Assembly: GCF_030123245.1 (NCBI RefSeq)
Contig: NZ_CP126101.1
Location: 432,501 to 496,500 of the forward strand
Length of the DNA: 64,000 nt
DNA from: Lysinibacillus pakistanensis
Lineage (GTDB): Bacteria; Bacillota; Bacilli; Bacillales_A; Planococcaceae
Direction: 5' to 3'
Part shown: in pieces, positions 35,820 to 44,214 of the stretch
Layout of the letters: each line of letters opens with the position of its first letter
How positions within the stretch are numbered: position 1 is the first letter of the stretch
Notes under the pieces: generated by a model
Database searches by the model: none
Told to the model about the DNA's origin: nothing
What the model saw: only the letters and a program-made list of their open reading frames with translations
Translations under genes and position numbers: made by a program

Positions 35820-37301
35820 TTACAATAATCCAATCCATTTCCAATAAGTTGCGGAGAATAGAAGTACTAGGATGAAACCAATAATGGTTAATGGAATACC
35901 AGATTTCAAGAAATCCTTTGTTGTAAACGCTCCTGTACCATAAGCAAGCATATTTTGCGGTGCGCTTATTGGTAAAAGAAAGCCAAAGCTAATCACAAAT
36001 TGCTGTACGATAACGAAACCAACTTGGTCAACGTTAGCCGTTAATGTGGAGGCCAAAACGATAAACACAGGTACAAGCGCTGATGCTAAGCTTGTCGCAC
36101 TGGCAAAACCTAGGTGAATAAGAATATTAAATAGTGTAACCAATGCAATTGTTGCTAGAATCGGCATAGTATCTAGACCAAGTGAACCAAACACTTTGTC
36201 AGATAACCATGATGCACCTTTCGTATTCAATAAAACTGTACCTAGCATAATACCTACCGCAAAAACGATAATGGTTCCCCAAGGAATATGAGGCTCCACT
36301 TCCTTCCATGTATAAACACCGATTTTCGGCATTAATAGAATAGCGATAGCAATAATTGTGACTGTTGTTGTGTCAAATGGGTGTAGCTTGCCTTCAGTTG
36401 CCCAGAAAAATAATAAAATCATTGACGTGATGATTAAACGGATCTCGGGAGCTTTTAATGGGCCTAGTTCTGCAAGCTGCTTTTTGATTACCTCTTTACC
36501 GCCTTCTATGTTACTAGTCTCAGGCTTAATCAGAGAAATCATAATGAAAAATAAAGCTATAGACATGATAATCGAGAAGGGGGCAGCGTAGAGTAACCAG
36601 GCACCCCATGAAATATCCACATTAAATTGTTCTTGAATAAAATTTAAAGCGACCATATTTTGAGCAGCAGCTGTCTTAATCCCAATATTCCAAATGGAGA
36701 CGGCCTGTACGGAGGTAATGACAAGTAACGCAGCAAGTCGGCTATCACGCGGCAAACCAAATGCAGCAACCATTCCAAGTAGTATTGGGACTACTGCGCC
36801 AGCACGTGCTGTAGCAGAAGGAACAAAAAATGCGAGTGCTATAGATACTAAAATGGCACCAAAAACAATTGCTTTTGTTTTAGTCCCTACAAGTGAAAGT
36901 ATCCATAGGGCGAGTCGTTTATGTAAGTTGGTGATTTGCATTGCTGCTGCTAAAAATAGAGCTGCGGCTACTAGGGCGACTGCAGAATTACTAAACCCAC
37001 TTAATGCTAATTTTAGAGCACCTGCTGTTCCTAATTCTGCTGTTGGATCGTCTATTGACGGAGCCAGTCCTAGTAAAACGGTTACCAGTGCAATAATCAT
37101 GGCAGAGCTGACGGGATATGAAACTGCCTCTGTTACCCAAAGGATGACTGCGAAAGCTAAGATGGCTAAGGCCCGTTGACCCGCAACAGGTAAATCGCCG
37201 TTATTAGGTAAAAAAATAATGATGATTAATGAAGCAAAGGCTAAAGCAATCCAAAGTGGCTTTAAATTACGTTTTTCGCCTGCTTGTTGAAGTGTAGACA
37301 T
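35820..37301 (-). CDS. DASS-family (SLC13) anion/dicarboxylate:Na+ symporter
   Basis: The 493-residue membrane protein has about 12 helices. DASS features include AILWVTEAVSYPVSSAMIIA, ALSGFSNSAVALVAAALF, the FVPSATARAGAVVP segment (an SNT-like binding motif variant, SAT) and PISAPQNMLAYGTGAF near the C-terminus. It probably imports succinate, malate, citrate or related anions with Na+. AAAGGATG precedes the ATG. The gene ends next to the 21-bp tandem repeat array, with no clear terminator of its own between them. Confidence 0.88.
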   Translation of the reverse strand: MSTLQQAGEKRNLKPLWIALAFASLIIIIFLPNNGDLPVAGQRALAILAFAVILWVTEAVSYPVSSAMIIALVTVLLGLAPSIDDPTAELGTAGALKLALSGFSNSAVALVAAALFLAAAMQITNLHKRLALWILSLVGTKTKAIVFGAILVSIALAFFVPSATARAGAVVPILLGMVAAFGLPRDSRLAALLVITSVQAVSIWNIGIKTAAAQNMVALNFIQEQFNVDISWGAWLLYAAPFSIIMSIALFFIMISLIKPETSNIEGGKEVIKKQLAELGPLKAPEIRLIITSMILLFFWATEGKLHPFDTTTVTIIAIAILLMPKIGVYTWKEVEPHIPWGTIIVFAVGIMLGTVLLNTKGASWLSDKVFGSLGLDTMPILATIALVTLFNILIHLGFASATSLASALVPVFIVLASTLTANVDQVGFVIVQQFVISFGFLLPISAPQNMLAYGTGAFTTKDFLKSGIPLTIIGFILVLLFSATYWKWIGLL

Positions 37302-37497
37302 ATTTTCTCATCCTTTCTACGATAAATATGACGATTATTATCTATAACATCGGTCAGTAAAATGTTTTATTAAGAAAATAATTTGTCTATTTATTGGAGA
37401 AAAAATTAGTATGTGAAATACTCTGTTTTTACAGCATTAATAGTAAATAAAGAGAAAATATATGGTCATAGAAAAGACAAAAACATCCAAAAAATTA

Positions 37498-38127
37498 TTA
37501 TTTCTTTTTGAAAGCTGAAGTTACTTTAGGCTCTGTTCCTTTGACTAATCGTTTAATATTTTCAATATGCAAAATGACAGCTATTCCAAAAAGTAGCAAA
37601 GCAATGATCGTTGGACCCATCCCAGGAATCCATAAAAAAGTTGCTGTACAAAAAACAAGATAAAACTCTAAAACGCCGACGATTAAATAGTTCGTTGCAA
37701 AAGATAAAATGACAAATAAAATAAGTGCAAATAAACCAATTTTCCAATCAACAGCAAGCAATATCCCTATGATGGAGGCTGTACCTTTCCCCCCGTTAAA
37801 GCCCATATGGAATGGGAAATTATGACCTAGAATGACACCAGCTGCTATGAGATAGGTGAAGAGCCAAACTTGTACCTCTGTGTATTGTGCTGCATCTGCA
37901 AGAAAGAAATGTGCACCGATAATTGCTAATACACCTTTACCAATATCAATAAGCGCTACTAGTACCCCGTATTTCCATCCAAGGGAAAGGGTTGCATTGG
38001 ATGCACCTGCATTCCCATGGCCAGTCTTTTTTAAATCTACCCCAGATAAAAACTGTGCCACTTTAGAGCCATGAAGACAGCCGATAATATAACCAACGAT
38101 AATAAATAAAATGATGGTTTTAATCAC
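37498..38127 (-). CDS. PlsY-like glycerol-3-phosphate acyltransferase paralogue
   Basis: The protein has 209 residues and five or six helices. It carries two of the three PlsY motifs well: KKTGHGNAGASNATLSLG and GHNFPFHMGFNGGKGTASI. The first motif reads GCLHGSKVAQFL instead of the usual GSIPFG type. PlsY transfers acyl from acyl-phosphate to glycerol 3-phosphate in the membrane. The divergence suggests a paralogue rather than the housekeeping enzyme. The start is GTG at 38127, 6 nt after AAAGGAGG. It is divergent to the SAM riboswitch and metY. Confidence 0.75.
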   Translation of the reverse strand: MIKTIILFIIVGYIIGCLHGSKVAQFLSGVDLKKTGHGNAGASNATLSLGWKYGVLVALIDIGKGVLAIIGAHFFLADAAQYTEVQVWLFTYLIAAGVILGHNFPFHMGFNGGKGTASIIGILLAVDWKIGLFALILFVILSFATNYLIVGVLEFYLVFCTATFLWIPGMGPTIIALLLFGIAVILHIENIKRLVKGTEPKVTSAFKKK

Positions 38128-38223
38128 AAAAATCCTCCTTTCTAAATAAATATTAAAATAGTGTATGCGTTCATATTACGTAAAGAAGCAGACTGAAGTT
38201 TCGGAAAAAATAAAATTTTAGTG

Positions 38224-38252
38224 TTGACAGAAAAAATGTCTATGTTTATACT
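38224..38252 (+). promoter_or_regulatory. Promoter of the metY transcript
   Basis: TTGACA (38224-38229), a 17-bp spacer and TATACT (38247-38252) lie 30 bp before the riboswitch. Confidence 0.8.
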
Positions 38253-38283
38253 GTGTAACAACGATGGAAATTGAATCTCAATA

Positions 38284-38400
38284 CTCTTATCAAGAGCGGC
38301 GGAGGGATAGGCCCTATGATGCCCGGCAACCAGTAAGTGACGAACTTGCTAAGGTGCTAATTCCTACAGATTCTTACTTGGATCTGGCAGATAAGGGGAG
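38284..38400 (+). ncRNA. SAM-I (S-box) riboswitch
   Basis: The aptamer starts CTTATCAAGAGCGGCGGAGGGA, split here as CTTATCAAGAG and CGGCGGAGGGA. It continues with GGCCCTATGATGCCCGGCAACC and ends TCTGGCAGATAAGG. The P1 stem is CTTATC/GATAAG. Bound S-adenosylmethionine favours the downstream terminator and shuts off metY. This is one of the best supported RNA elements in the window. Confidence 0.96.
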
Positions 38401-38416
38401 GAAAACTTGCAACCGC

Positions 38417-38448
38417 AACCCTCTTCTTAGCTGAAGGGGGTTTTTGTT
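38417..38448 (+). terminator. Riboswitch-controlled terminator
   Basis: AACCCTCTTC and GAAGGGGGTT pair (one wobble) and are followed by TTTG and more T. It is the expression platform of the S-box. Confidence 0.9.
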
Positions 38449-38513
38449 TTCTACTAAAAAATCCTCCTCATCTCCGGTACCATCGTAAAAAAATAACCAT
38501 TTGGAGGTACAAA

Positions 38514-39815
38514 ATGACAAATTTTAAACCAGAAACATTGCTGTTACATGGTGGCCAAGAGCCCGACCCAGTAACAGGATCTCGCACCGTACCTGTATAT
38601 CGCTCAACGGCTTTTGTTTTTAAAGACACTGCTCATGCGCAACGTCTTTTTGCCTTAGAGGAAGCCGGCAATATTTACACACGTATTACGAACCCAACTG
38701 TAGATGTTTTTGAAAAACGCGTCGCTTTATTAGAAGGCGGTACAGCAGCAGTAGCACTTTCATCTGGTGCAGCAGCTATCGCATTTTCAATTTTAAATCT
38801 TGCAGGAGCGGGGGATGAAATTGTTGCCGCTAGCTCTTTATATGGTGGTACTTATAACTTATTTGCCAACACATTACCAAACTACGGTATTAAAACGATT
38901 TTCGTAGATGAAACAAATCCTGAGAACTTCAAAGCAGCAATCACAGATAAAACAAAAGCGGTATTCGCTGAAATTTACGGTAACCCAAGTTTAAAAGTAC
39001 TAGACATTGAAGCAGTGGCTAACATTGCACATGAAAGCGGCTTACCATTAATTATTGATAGCACTTTTGCTTCACCTTATGGCTCTACACCAATTGATTT
39101 CGGTGCCGATATTGTCATTCACTCCGCAACAAAATGGATTGGTGGACATGGAACGACTTTAGGTGGCGTTGTAGTTGATGCGGGAAAATTTGATTGGACT
39201 CGTGGTCGTTTCCCAGGATTCACTGAGCCAGATGCTTCTTATCACGGTTTACGATATGGCATTGACACAGCAGCTGCTGCATTTGCTACAAAACTGCGTG
39301 TACAATTACTACGTGACTTTGGACCAACACTAAGTGCTGATGCAGCCTTTAATTTTTTACAAGGTTTAGAAACGCTTCATTTGCGTATCCCTAAACATAA
39401 TGAAAATGCTTTAGCAGTAGCCGAATATTTACAAAACCACCCATCTGTGGAATATGTAAATTATAATGGCTTAGAAGATTTCCCTACACATGATTTGGCT
39501 AAAAAATATTTAAGAAATGGCTTCGGTTCTGTGCTTACATTTGGCATTAAAGGTGGACGTGAAGCAGGGCGTAAATTAATTGATAGTGTGAAATTATTCT
39601 CCCATGTAGCTAATGTAGGGGATGCTAAATCATTAATAATTCACCCAGCTTCTACTACACATCAGCAACTATCAGCTGAAGAGCTAATTCAAACTGGTGT
39701 AACCGAGTCGCTCATTCGCTTATCAATCGGTTTAGAGGCAGTAGAGGATATTATTGCAGATTTAGAACAAGCAATTGAGCAAGTAACAGCTTCACAACAA
39801 AAGGTTGAAGCATAA
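38514..39815 (+). CDS. metY: O-acetylhomoserine sulfhydrylase (MetY)
   Basis: The 433-residue PLP enzyme of the Cys/Met metabolism family has TLLLHGGQEPDPVTGSRTVP at the N-terminus, split here as TLLLHGGQEP and DPVTGSRTVP. ALSSGAAAIAFSILNLAGAGDE and the PLP lysine in HSATKWIGGHGTT (about residue 205) follow. Its length and HPASTTHQQLSAEELIQTGV region fit O-acetyl-L-homoserine sulfhydrylase, which makes homocysteine from sulfide. TTGGAGG precedes the ATG. Control by the S-box riboswitch upstream supports a methionine role. No homoserine acetyltransferase gene is in the window. Confidence 0.92.
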   Translation: MTNFKPETLLLHGGQEPDPVTGSRTVPVYRSTAFVFKDTAHAQRLFALEEAGNIYTRITNPTVDVFEKRVALLEGGTAAVALSSGAAAIAFSILNLAGAGDEIVAASSLYGGTYNLFANTLPNYGIKTIFVDETNPENFKAAITDKTKAVFAEIYGNPSLKVLDIEAVANIAHESGLPLIIDSTFASPYGSTPIDFGADIVIHSATKWIGGHGTTLGGVVVDAGKFDWTRGRFPGFTEPDASYHGLRYGIDTAAAAFATKLRVQLLRDFGPTLSADAAFNFLQGLETLHLRIPKHNENALAVAEYLQNHPSVEYVNYNGLEDFPTHDLAKKYLRNGFGSVLTFGIKGGREAGRKLIDSVKLFSHVANVGDAKSLIIHPASTTHQQLSAEELIQTGVTESLIRLSIGLEAVEDIIADLEQAIEQVTASQQKVEA

Positions 39816-39835
39816 AACATAGGCTAGTGTTGTGG

Positions 39836-39925
39836 CGTTTACGTATTTTCTCATTCGATAAGCCTCATTTGGTAATGCGTAAAACGTTGCTACATCCAGC
39901 GCTTATCTCATTCGATAAGTTATCA
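39836..39925. repeat. Short direct and inverted repeats after metY
   Basis: TCTCATTCGATAAG occurs twice (39849-39862 and 39906-39919). CTTATC-TCATTC-GATAAG forms a hairpin at 39902-39919, and CGTTTACGTATT/AATGCGTAAAACG is a further imperfect inverted pair. The hairpins may end metY transcription, but the T run is weak. Confidence 0.45.
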
Positions 39926-39967
39926 GAAATTTTTCGTAAATAATACCTAGTAATTTTATAAGTATTA

Positions 39968-40004
39968 TTGACTTAAGTAAAACCATGCTATATACTAGGG
40001 TATA
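39968..40004 (+). promoter_or_regulatory. Promoter with dyad over the -10, upstream of the Panacea-like gene
   Basis: TTGACT-N17-TATACT (39968-39996) is a good SigA-type promoter. TATAC-TAGG-GTATA (39991-40004) is a dyad over the -10 and could be an operator. It implies a 190-nt leader before the gene at 40196, with a strong AGTAGCTGC/GCAGCTACT hairpin at 40136-40159. Confidence 0.5.
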
Positions 40005-40036
40005 AGTTAAACGTTCGAAAGGCTACCAACCTAGAA

Positions 40037-40105
40037 CTAATTTTCGGCATCGATTTTTGCCTGATTCGGTGCTCCAAATGATACTTTGATTCCATTTGTT
40101 TTCAT
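40037..40105 (-). CDS. Possible 22-residue peptide antisense to a leader
   Basis: An ATG at 40105 is preceded by GTGGGGGAGCACTT and opens a 22-codon frame (MKTNGIKVSFGAPNQ, then AKIDAEN). It lies within the predicted leader of the Panacea-like gene, on the other strand. The RBS is fair but the peptide is short and unrecognised. It may be a remnant or chance. Confidence 0.3.
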   Translation of the reverse strand: MKTNGIKVSFGAPNQAKIDAEN

Positions 40106-40195
40106 AAGTGCTCCCCCACTTTTGAAATATTTATGAGTAGCTGCCAGCCAGCAGCTACTTTCACTAAAAAAACTGATGTTAAAGGAGTGTTTTAA

Positions 40196-40582
40196 ATGGG
40201 AAATGTTTATAGTGCACAAAACATTGCATCTTATCTTATTTATGAACTAAATGAAGGTCATGTGTTTGTGAACAACATGTCCATTCAAAACATACTGGCA
40301 TCAGTTGAACGTAAATGGCGACAAATTTTTGGACATTCTGCTTTTGAGGAAAACGTTTATGCAAAAGAGGAAGGCTATACAGTAAAAGAAGTTTTTGAGG
40401 CATATGAAAAATATGGAGCAAGTCATATTCCTCTACCTGCCACAGAGTTCTATTTAAAATATGGCACATTTCAACTAGTTGAACGTACGTATGCTATACC
40501 AAATTTTACACCAGATGAGATAGGACTTGTTCAGCAAGCAATCACACAATATCGTTATCAATTGTTAATAAAAGCTAGTTAA
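40196..40582 (+). CDS. Panacea/DUF4065-like protein
   Basis: The 128-residue protein resembles the Panacea (SocA-like, DUF4065) fold. It has an N-terminal NIASYLIYELNEG helix, then NNMSIQNILASVERKWRQIFG in the place of the usual LKLQKLLYFAQG helix, AFEENVYAKEEGYTVKEVFEAYEKYG and a helical tail. Panacea domains serve as antitoxins in many toxin-antitoxin pairs and are also found in phage-related proteins. No adjacent toxin is visible, so the role is open. AAAGGAGTG precedes the ATG, and a long structured leader lies upstream. The resemblance is by eye and moderate. Confidence 0.5.
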   Translation: MGNVYSAQNIASYLIYELNEGHVFVNNMSIQNILASVERKWRQIFGHSAFEENVYAKEEGYTVKEVFEAYEKYGASHIPLPATEFYLKYGTFQLVERTYAIPNFTPDEIGLVQQAITQYRYQLLIKAS

Positions 40583-40752
40583 TTCTCCCTCATATATTTG
40601 AGCTCATTCTCTGCTGCTACAGGGAATGAGCTTTTTAATTAACAAAAAAAGGGAGTAAGTTATTTTTGTAAATAATTTTATAATTATCTATCAAAAGAAC
40701 AATTTTTATAGATGTTGTAACATACATATATAATAGAAGAAAGACAATCCTT

Positions 40753-41034
40753 TTATCAATTTCGCCTTGGCGTAATTGTAGCTGCCGCTTTGCTTTCGCT
40801 ACAGATAAACAATGCGTCCGGATTTTGAATTGTGCCTGCACAATTCATTCCTTCTAAAAATCCGTGACATTCGCCGGAGGCTTTATCTTCATTCAGTAAG
40901 TGTTTGGACACCCACTAAAAAGGAACCAAAACCGCATTTATCTCACCATCTGTAGAGGTAGGAGTCTCCTGTATCTGCCGCTGTCGCTATGCTTTCGATA
41001 CAAAAAAACATCTGCCGAATGAAGATAAAAAATC
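40753..41034. repeat. Dispersed intergenic repeat, copy B (inverted orientation)
   Basis: Read on the minus strand it contains GTGGGTGTCCAAACACTTACTG, GCCTCCGGCGAATGTCAC and TCTGTAGCGAAAGCAAAGCGG, and ends in CAATTACGCC-AA-GGCGAAATTG (40757-40778). A second CGAAAGCATAGCGACAGCGG module lies near 40985. The same parts recur in copies A, C, D and E. Confidence 0.7.
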
Positions 41035-41384
41035 GTCAATAATTGTTCATAGATTATAGAACATCTTAAAAAACGTATAATAAAGGGAATGAAACCGATT
41101 TCTTCTGCACGTCTAGGGAAAACAAATGTCCTTCCTAGAAAGATTTTTCTTGTGCAATGTATGTATTTGCGTTACAATTTTCTTTAAGTTAAATTTTGAA
41201 TTATTTGAATTTGTGTGCTTGTCAGTTTATCTCCATAAGACAAATTTATTCATGACTGAGAGTGAAATATCAAATATTTATACAAGTTACTTTACGGGTT
41301 GTGCACAATTCAGAATTAGTACGGATGAAGCTAACGCTTAAATATAATGAAACTGCGGAATGTAAGTTGGAGGGAATAACAGGA

Positions 41385-42371
41385 ATGGCAACTATAAAGG
41401 CAGCGATTTTAGGATTTGGAACGGTAGGTCAAGGGATTTACCATATATTAAACGAAAAGCGAGAAGAGCTTAGACATAAATTAGGCATTGAGTTAGAAGT
41501 AGCAAAAATTTTAGTGACAGATGCTAGCCGTGAACGTGTACCAGGCACGGCACATTTGATGACAACTAGTATGGATGATGTATTAGCTGAACCGGGCATG
41601 CAGGTTGTATTTGAGGCAATCGTGAATGAAGAGCCAGCATTTACGTATTTAAAGCGTGCAGTTGAACATAAATGTCATGTCATCACTGCTAACAAGGTAA
41701 TGTTCGCTAAAAAAGGCTTAGAGCTACAGGATCTTGCGAAAGCAAATGGCGTTTTTGTAGGCTACGAGGCGACAACGGCAGGCGGAGTACCTGTCATTAA
41801 AACAATGAAAAATATTTTACTTGTCAATGACGTAAGCCGTATTCAGGGTATTTTAAATGGAACTTGTAACTATATTTTAACGAAAATGCGTGCAGAGGGA
41901 TGGTCATTTGAGACGGCACTCAAAGAAGCGCAAAATTTAGGGTACGCAGAGGCAGACCCATATAATGATATCTCAGGTCAAGATTCCTTCAAGAAATTAA
42001 TGGTGTTAAGTGCATTGGCATTCGGTGAGCAACCGGATTGGGCAGATGTAGAAGTGATTGGCATTGATAGTATTTCTGCTGAACAGGTAAAGGAAGCAAC
42101 TGCAAAGGGTCTGCGCTATCGTCACGTTGCAGAAGTAGAAAAACTGGCAGGTGGTAAGATTATAGCTAAAGTAGAGCCTTTATTAGTAGACGCAGAACAT
42201 CCATTGTATCCTGTAGATGATGTCAATAATGCTGTTGCCTTAGACACGAACTATATCGGTACTTTGACGCTTGTCGGACCTGGTGCAGGCATGTATCCTA
42301 CAGCAAGTGTTATGGTTGAGGATTATGCTGAAATTATTGGTAAGCGTGCTGGATTTCTAGTGAGTATTTAA
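41385..42371 (+). CDS. hom: Homoserine dehydrogenase, short form without ACT domain
   Basis: The 328-residue enzyme has an NAD(P)-binding N-terminus (AAILGFGTVGQGIYHIL) and a catalytic part with VITANKVMF, YEATTAGGVPVIKT, ILNGTCNYILTKM and YAEADPYNDISGQDSFKKL. It reduces aspartate semialdehyde to homoserine. Typical Bacillus Hom has an extra C-terminal ACT domain of about 100 residues for threonine feedback; this protein ends after the catalytic domain. The ATG at 41385 follows GGAGGG at about 11 nt. The frame is open 41 codons further upstream without start signals. It lies near metY but is a separate unit. Confidence 0.9.
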   Translation: MATIKAAILGFGTVGQGIYHILNEKREELRHKLGIELEVAKILVTDASRERVPGTAHLMTTSMDDVLAEPGMQVVFEAIVNEEPAFTYLKRAVEHKCHVITANKVMFAKKGLELQDLAKANGVFVGYEATTAGGVPVIKTMKNILLVNDVSRIQGILNGTCNYILTKMRAEGWSFETALKEAQNLGYAEADPYNDISGQDSFKKLMVLSALAFGEQPDWADVEVIGIDSISAEQVKEATAKGLRYRHVAEVEKLAGGKIIAKVEPLLVDAEHPLYPVDDVNNAVALDTNYIGTLTLVGPGAGMYPTASVMVEDYAEIIGKRAGFLVSI

Positions 42372-42382
42372 CTTCTTTCATT

Positions 42383-42421
42383 AAAAATCTCCCACCACGA
42401 CCTCTATAGGTGGTGAGATGA
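42383..42421 (+). terminator. Weak hairpin after hom
   Basis: ATCTC-CC-ACCAC and GTGGT-GAGAT pair but lack a T run, so its role as a terminator is uncertain. Confidence 0.4.
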
Positions 42422-42442
42422 ATGTCAAATTAAGCTACTTTT

Positions 42443-42615
42443 CAGTGGGTGTCCAAACACCCGCTGAAATAAGTTAAGCCTCCGGCGGATGTCACTGAAT
42501 CGAAAATGTTAGCCTAAAATCATCGCATCCATGAGATAACGGCTAACTGACCTTCGTCACGCAGGCCTAAGCACAAAGCCGATTCCAGACAAGATTATGC
42601 TGAGGCTTAATTGAT
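42443..42615. repeat. Dispersed intergenic repeat, copy C
   Basis: It begins CAGTGGGTGTCCAAACACCC, continues with GCCTCCGGCGGATGTCAC and CCTAAGCACAAAGCCGATTCC, and ends near GATTATGCTGAGGCTTAATTG. The parts match copies A and B in the same order. Confidence 0.7.
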
Positions 42616-42680
42616 ATAGTAAAACGCAAAGTTACAAGGATTGTTACTTGTTAACTTTGCGTTTTTCTTGTTGAACAACG

Positions 42681-42911
42681 TTAATCCTCGTCCTTCACAT
42701 CGATATCCTCAGGTATTGGAGTATTACGCCAAATCTCTATTTCTTCTTTGATACGCTCTAACTGATCAAAGTAGGTATTAAACTGTCCGCTATTAATTAA
42801 AATTTGGTCTCCATCATATACAGATCGAATACGTCCCTCGTAGACTAACCGTAGAATTTGATCTTCAGACATACCAAGATCTATCGCTGTTTCTTCAACT
42901 GTTTTATACAT
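42681..42911 (-). CDS. Excisionase-like helix-turn-helix protein
   Basis: The protein has 76 residues. The first ~50 (MYKTVEETAIDLGMSEDQI, then LRLVYEGRIRSVYDGDQILI) form a MerR/excisionase-type winged helix like that found in DNA-binding proteins that read helical phase or bend DNA. The tail (FDQLERIKEEIEIWRNTP) is acidic and may be coiled. GGGGCG precedes the ATG. No integrase or other mobile gene is nearby; in Bacillales such small proteins are often chromosomal regulators of unknown role. Confidence 0.65.
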   Translation of the reverse strand: MYKTVEETAIDLGMSEDQILRLVYEGRIRSVYDGDQILINSGQFNTYFDQLERIKEEIEIWRNTPIPEDIDVKDED

Positions 42912-42930
42912 AAGTTTCGCCCCTTTTATC

Positions 42931-43230
42931 TTGATTCAGCAAATCTTTACTGTGCGAAAGCGAAGCGACAGCAGCATATTTTTACTGTGCGAAAGCAAAG
43001 CGTCAAGTAAAGATGCTTCCACGCCATAGTAACAGGATATTTCTATTCAGCGAGTATAAAAAAGCCCGCTGAAATAGAGGAACTCAAGCTAAGATCTTCA
43101 CATCCGTGAAAACGCCTGAGTACCAACACCGTGTTGGCTTAGAGCCACTGATGGGTGTAGGAATTTTGAAGAGGAGCTTTTCGAACAAGCTCGAAAAAAT
43201 CCGGACGCAATTACGCTGGGCATAATTGAT
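42931..43230. repeat. Dispersed intergenic repeat, copy D
   Basis: It has two CTGTGCGAAAGCRAAGCG modules (42950-43005), CCCGCTGAAATAGAGGAACT, GTGAAAACGCCTGAGTACCA and a terminal CAATTACGCTGGGCATAATTG (43208-43228). GAGCTTTTCGAACAAGCTC (about 43173) is an internal inverted repeat. Parts are shared with copies A to C and E. Confidence 0.7.
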
Positions 43231-43351
43231 CGCTTTTATTATAACTTCCTTTTCTAAGAAAAGCATAATCATCACTTAGGTAATTGTTTGATTTTGGATA
43301 AATCTGTATTATTAAAGGTGATGATGTTTTCGATGAGGGAGGAGCTATTAT

Positions 43352-43438
43352 ATGATATTTTCATTTTTTGTCCTTCTGACTACTTTATTATTGGCATGTA
43401 ACGATTTGTTCTATCATTGGTGGAGGGTTATTCATTAA
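43352..43438 (+). CDS. 28-residue hydrophobic microprotein
   Basis: An ATG 8 nt after a strong GGGAGGAGC site opens a 28-codon frame. The peptide is MIFSFFVLLTTLLLACNDLF followed by YHWWRVIH. It has one hydrophobic helix with a lipobox-like LLLAC and a short aromatic, basic tail. It lies 83 bp before the response regulator gene at 43522 on the same strand, so it may be cotranscribed with it. It could be a membrane peptide or a tiny lipopeptide. I know no family. Confidence 0.5.
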   Translation: MIFSFFVLLTTLLLACNDLFYHWWRVIH

Positions 43439-43521
43439 AAGCTTAAGAAATTCTTCATTTTTATAATAAGTGGTTTTTAAGATTTAAACGGTACAATTTA
43501 ATTGAGAGCGAGGTGTATATC

Positions 43522-44214
43522 ATGACGAAACTAACAGTTCTTGTTACAGACGATGATCAAGATATTCGTGATGGTATTGAAATCTATTTAAAAAATGAGG
43601 GCTATAATGTAATAAAAGCTGCTGATGGTTTAGAGGCGCTTGAAAAGCTAAACAACAATGAAGTACATTTAATTATTTTAGATATTATGATGCCCAATAT
43701 GGATGGCATAACAGCAACATTTAAAATTAGAGAAGAGCGCAATATTCCAATTATTATGCTTAGTGCTAAGGCAGAGGATGGTGACAAAATTCATGGATTA
43801 TCTGTTGGTGCAGATGATTATGTAACAAAGCCTTTTCATCCTTTAGAGCTACTGGCACGTGTAAAATCACAGCTTCGTCGTTATGTACAGCTTGGGACGT
43901 ATAATGAAGGGGCAACAAAAATAGAAATTGATGGACTGGTATTAGATGAAGATGCTAAAGAAGTCATTTTAGAAGGAGAACCAGTTCGATTAACACCGAT
44001 TGAATATAAAATTACGGAATTATTAATGAAAAATGTAGGGCGTGTGTTTTCAATTCGGGAAATTTATGAGCGTGTTTGGAATGAGGAAGCCTATAATGCA
44101 GAGAATATTGTGGCTGTTCATATTCGAAAAATACGTGAAAAAATTGAAGCAGATCCGAAAAATCCACGCTATTTAAAGGTGGTATGGGGCGTTGGCTATA
44201 AAATGGAAAAATAA
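43522..44214 (+). CDS. OmpR-family response regulator (VanR-like)
   Basis: The protein has 230 residues. The receiver has TDDDQDIRDG, the acceptor Asp in LIILDIMMPNMDG and Lys in YVTKPFHPLE. The DNA-binding winged helix (about 130-228) has LTPIEYKITELLMKNVGRVFS, split here as LTPIEYKITELL and MKNVGRVFS, and ends VVWGVGYKMEK. The ATG at 43522 follows GCGAGGTG; an upstream ATG at 43513 is less well placed. It is followed, through a small overlapping ORF, by a histidine kinase gene. Targets are unknown; VanR-like is by resemblance only. Confidence 0.9.
   Translation: MTKLTVLVTDDDQDIRDGIEIYLKNEGYNVIKAADGLEALEKLNNNEVHLIILDIMMPNMDGITATFKIREERNIPIIMLSAKAEDGDKIHGLSVGADDYVTKPFHPLELLARVKSQLRRYVQLGTYNEGATKIEIDGLVLDEDAKEVILEGEPVRLTPIEYKITELLMKNVGRVFSIREIYERVWNEEAYNAENIVAVHIRKIREKIEADPKNPRYLKVVWGVGYKMEK

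Noticed and set aside
35020-35847. Long ORFs on both strands through the 21-bp array (SSSTRDP, SLxELLG and PRRTARV heptapeptide repeats)
   Set aside because: Five of six frames are open because of the repeat composition. None has a convincing RBS, starts are GTG/TTG or unsupported ATG, and the 22-bp unit shifts the repeat frame midway.
41040-41384. T-box, lysine or threonine-related riboswitch upstream of hom
   Set aside because: No T-box core (GGTGG..CCGCG) or lysine-box signature seen; only AT-rich sequence after the repeat element.
42681-42911. Integrated mobile element marked by the excisionase-like protein
   Set aside because: No integrase, transposase, att-like duplication or phage gene is seen around it.
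43084-43275. 63-codon ORF on the minus strand
   Set aside because: It lies in repeat copy D with no supporting start signal.
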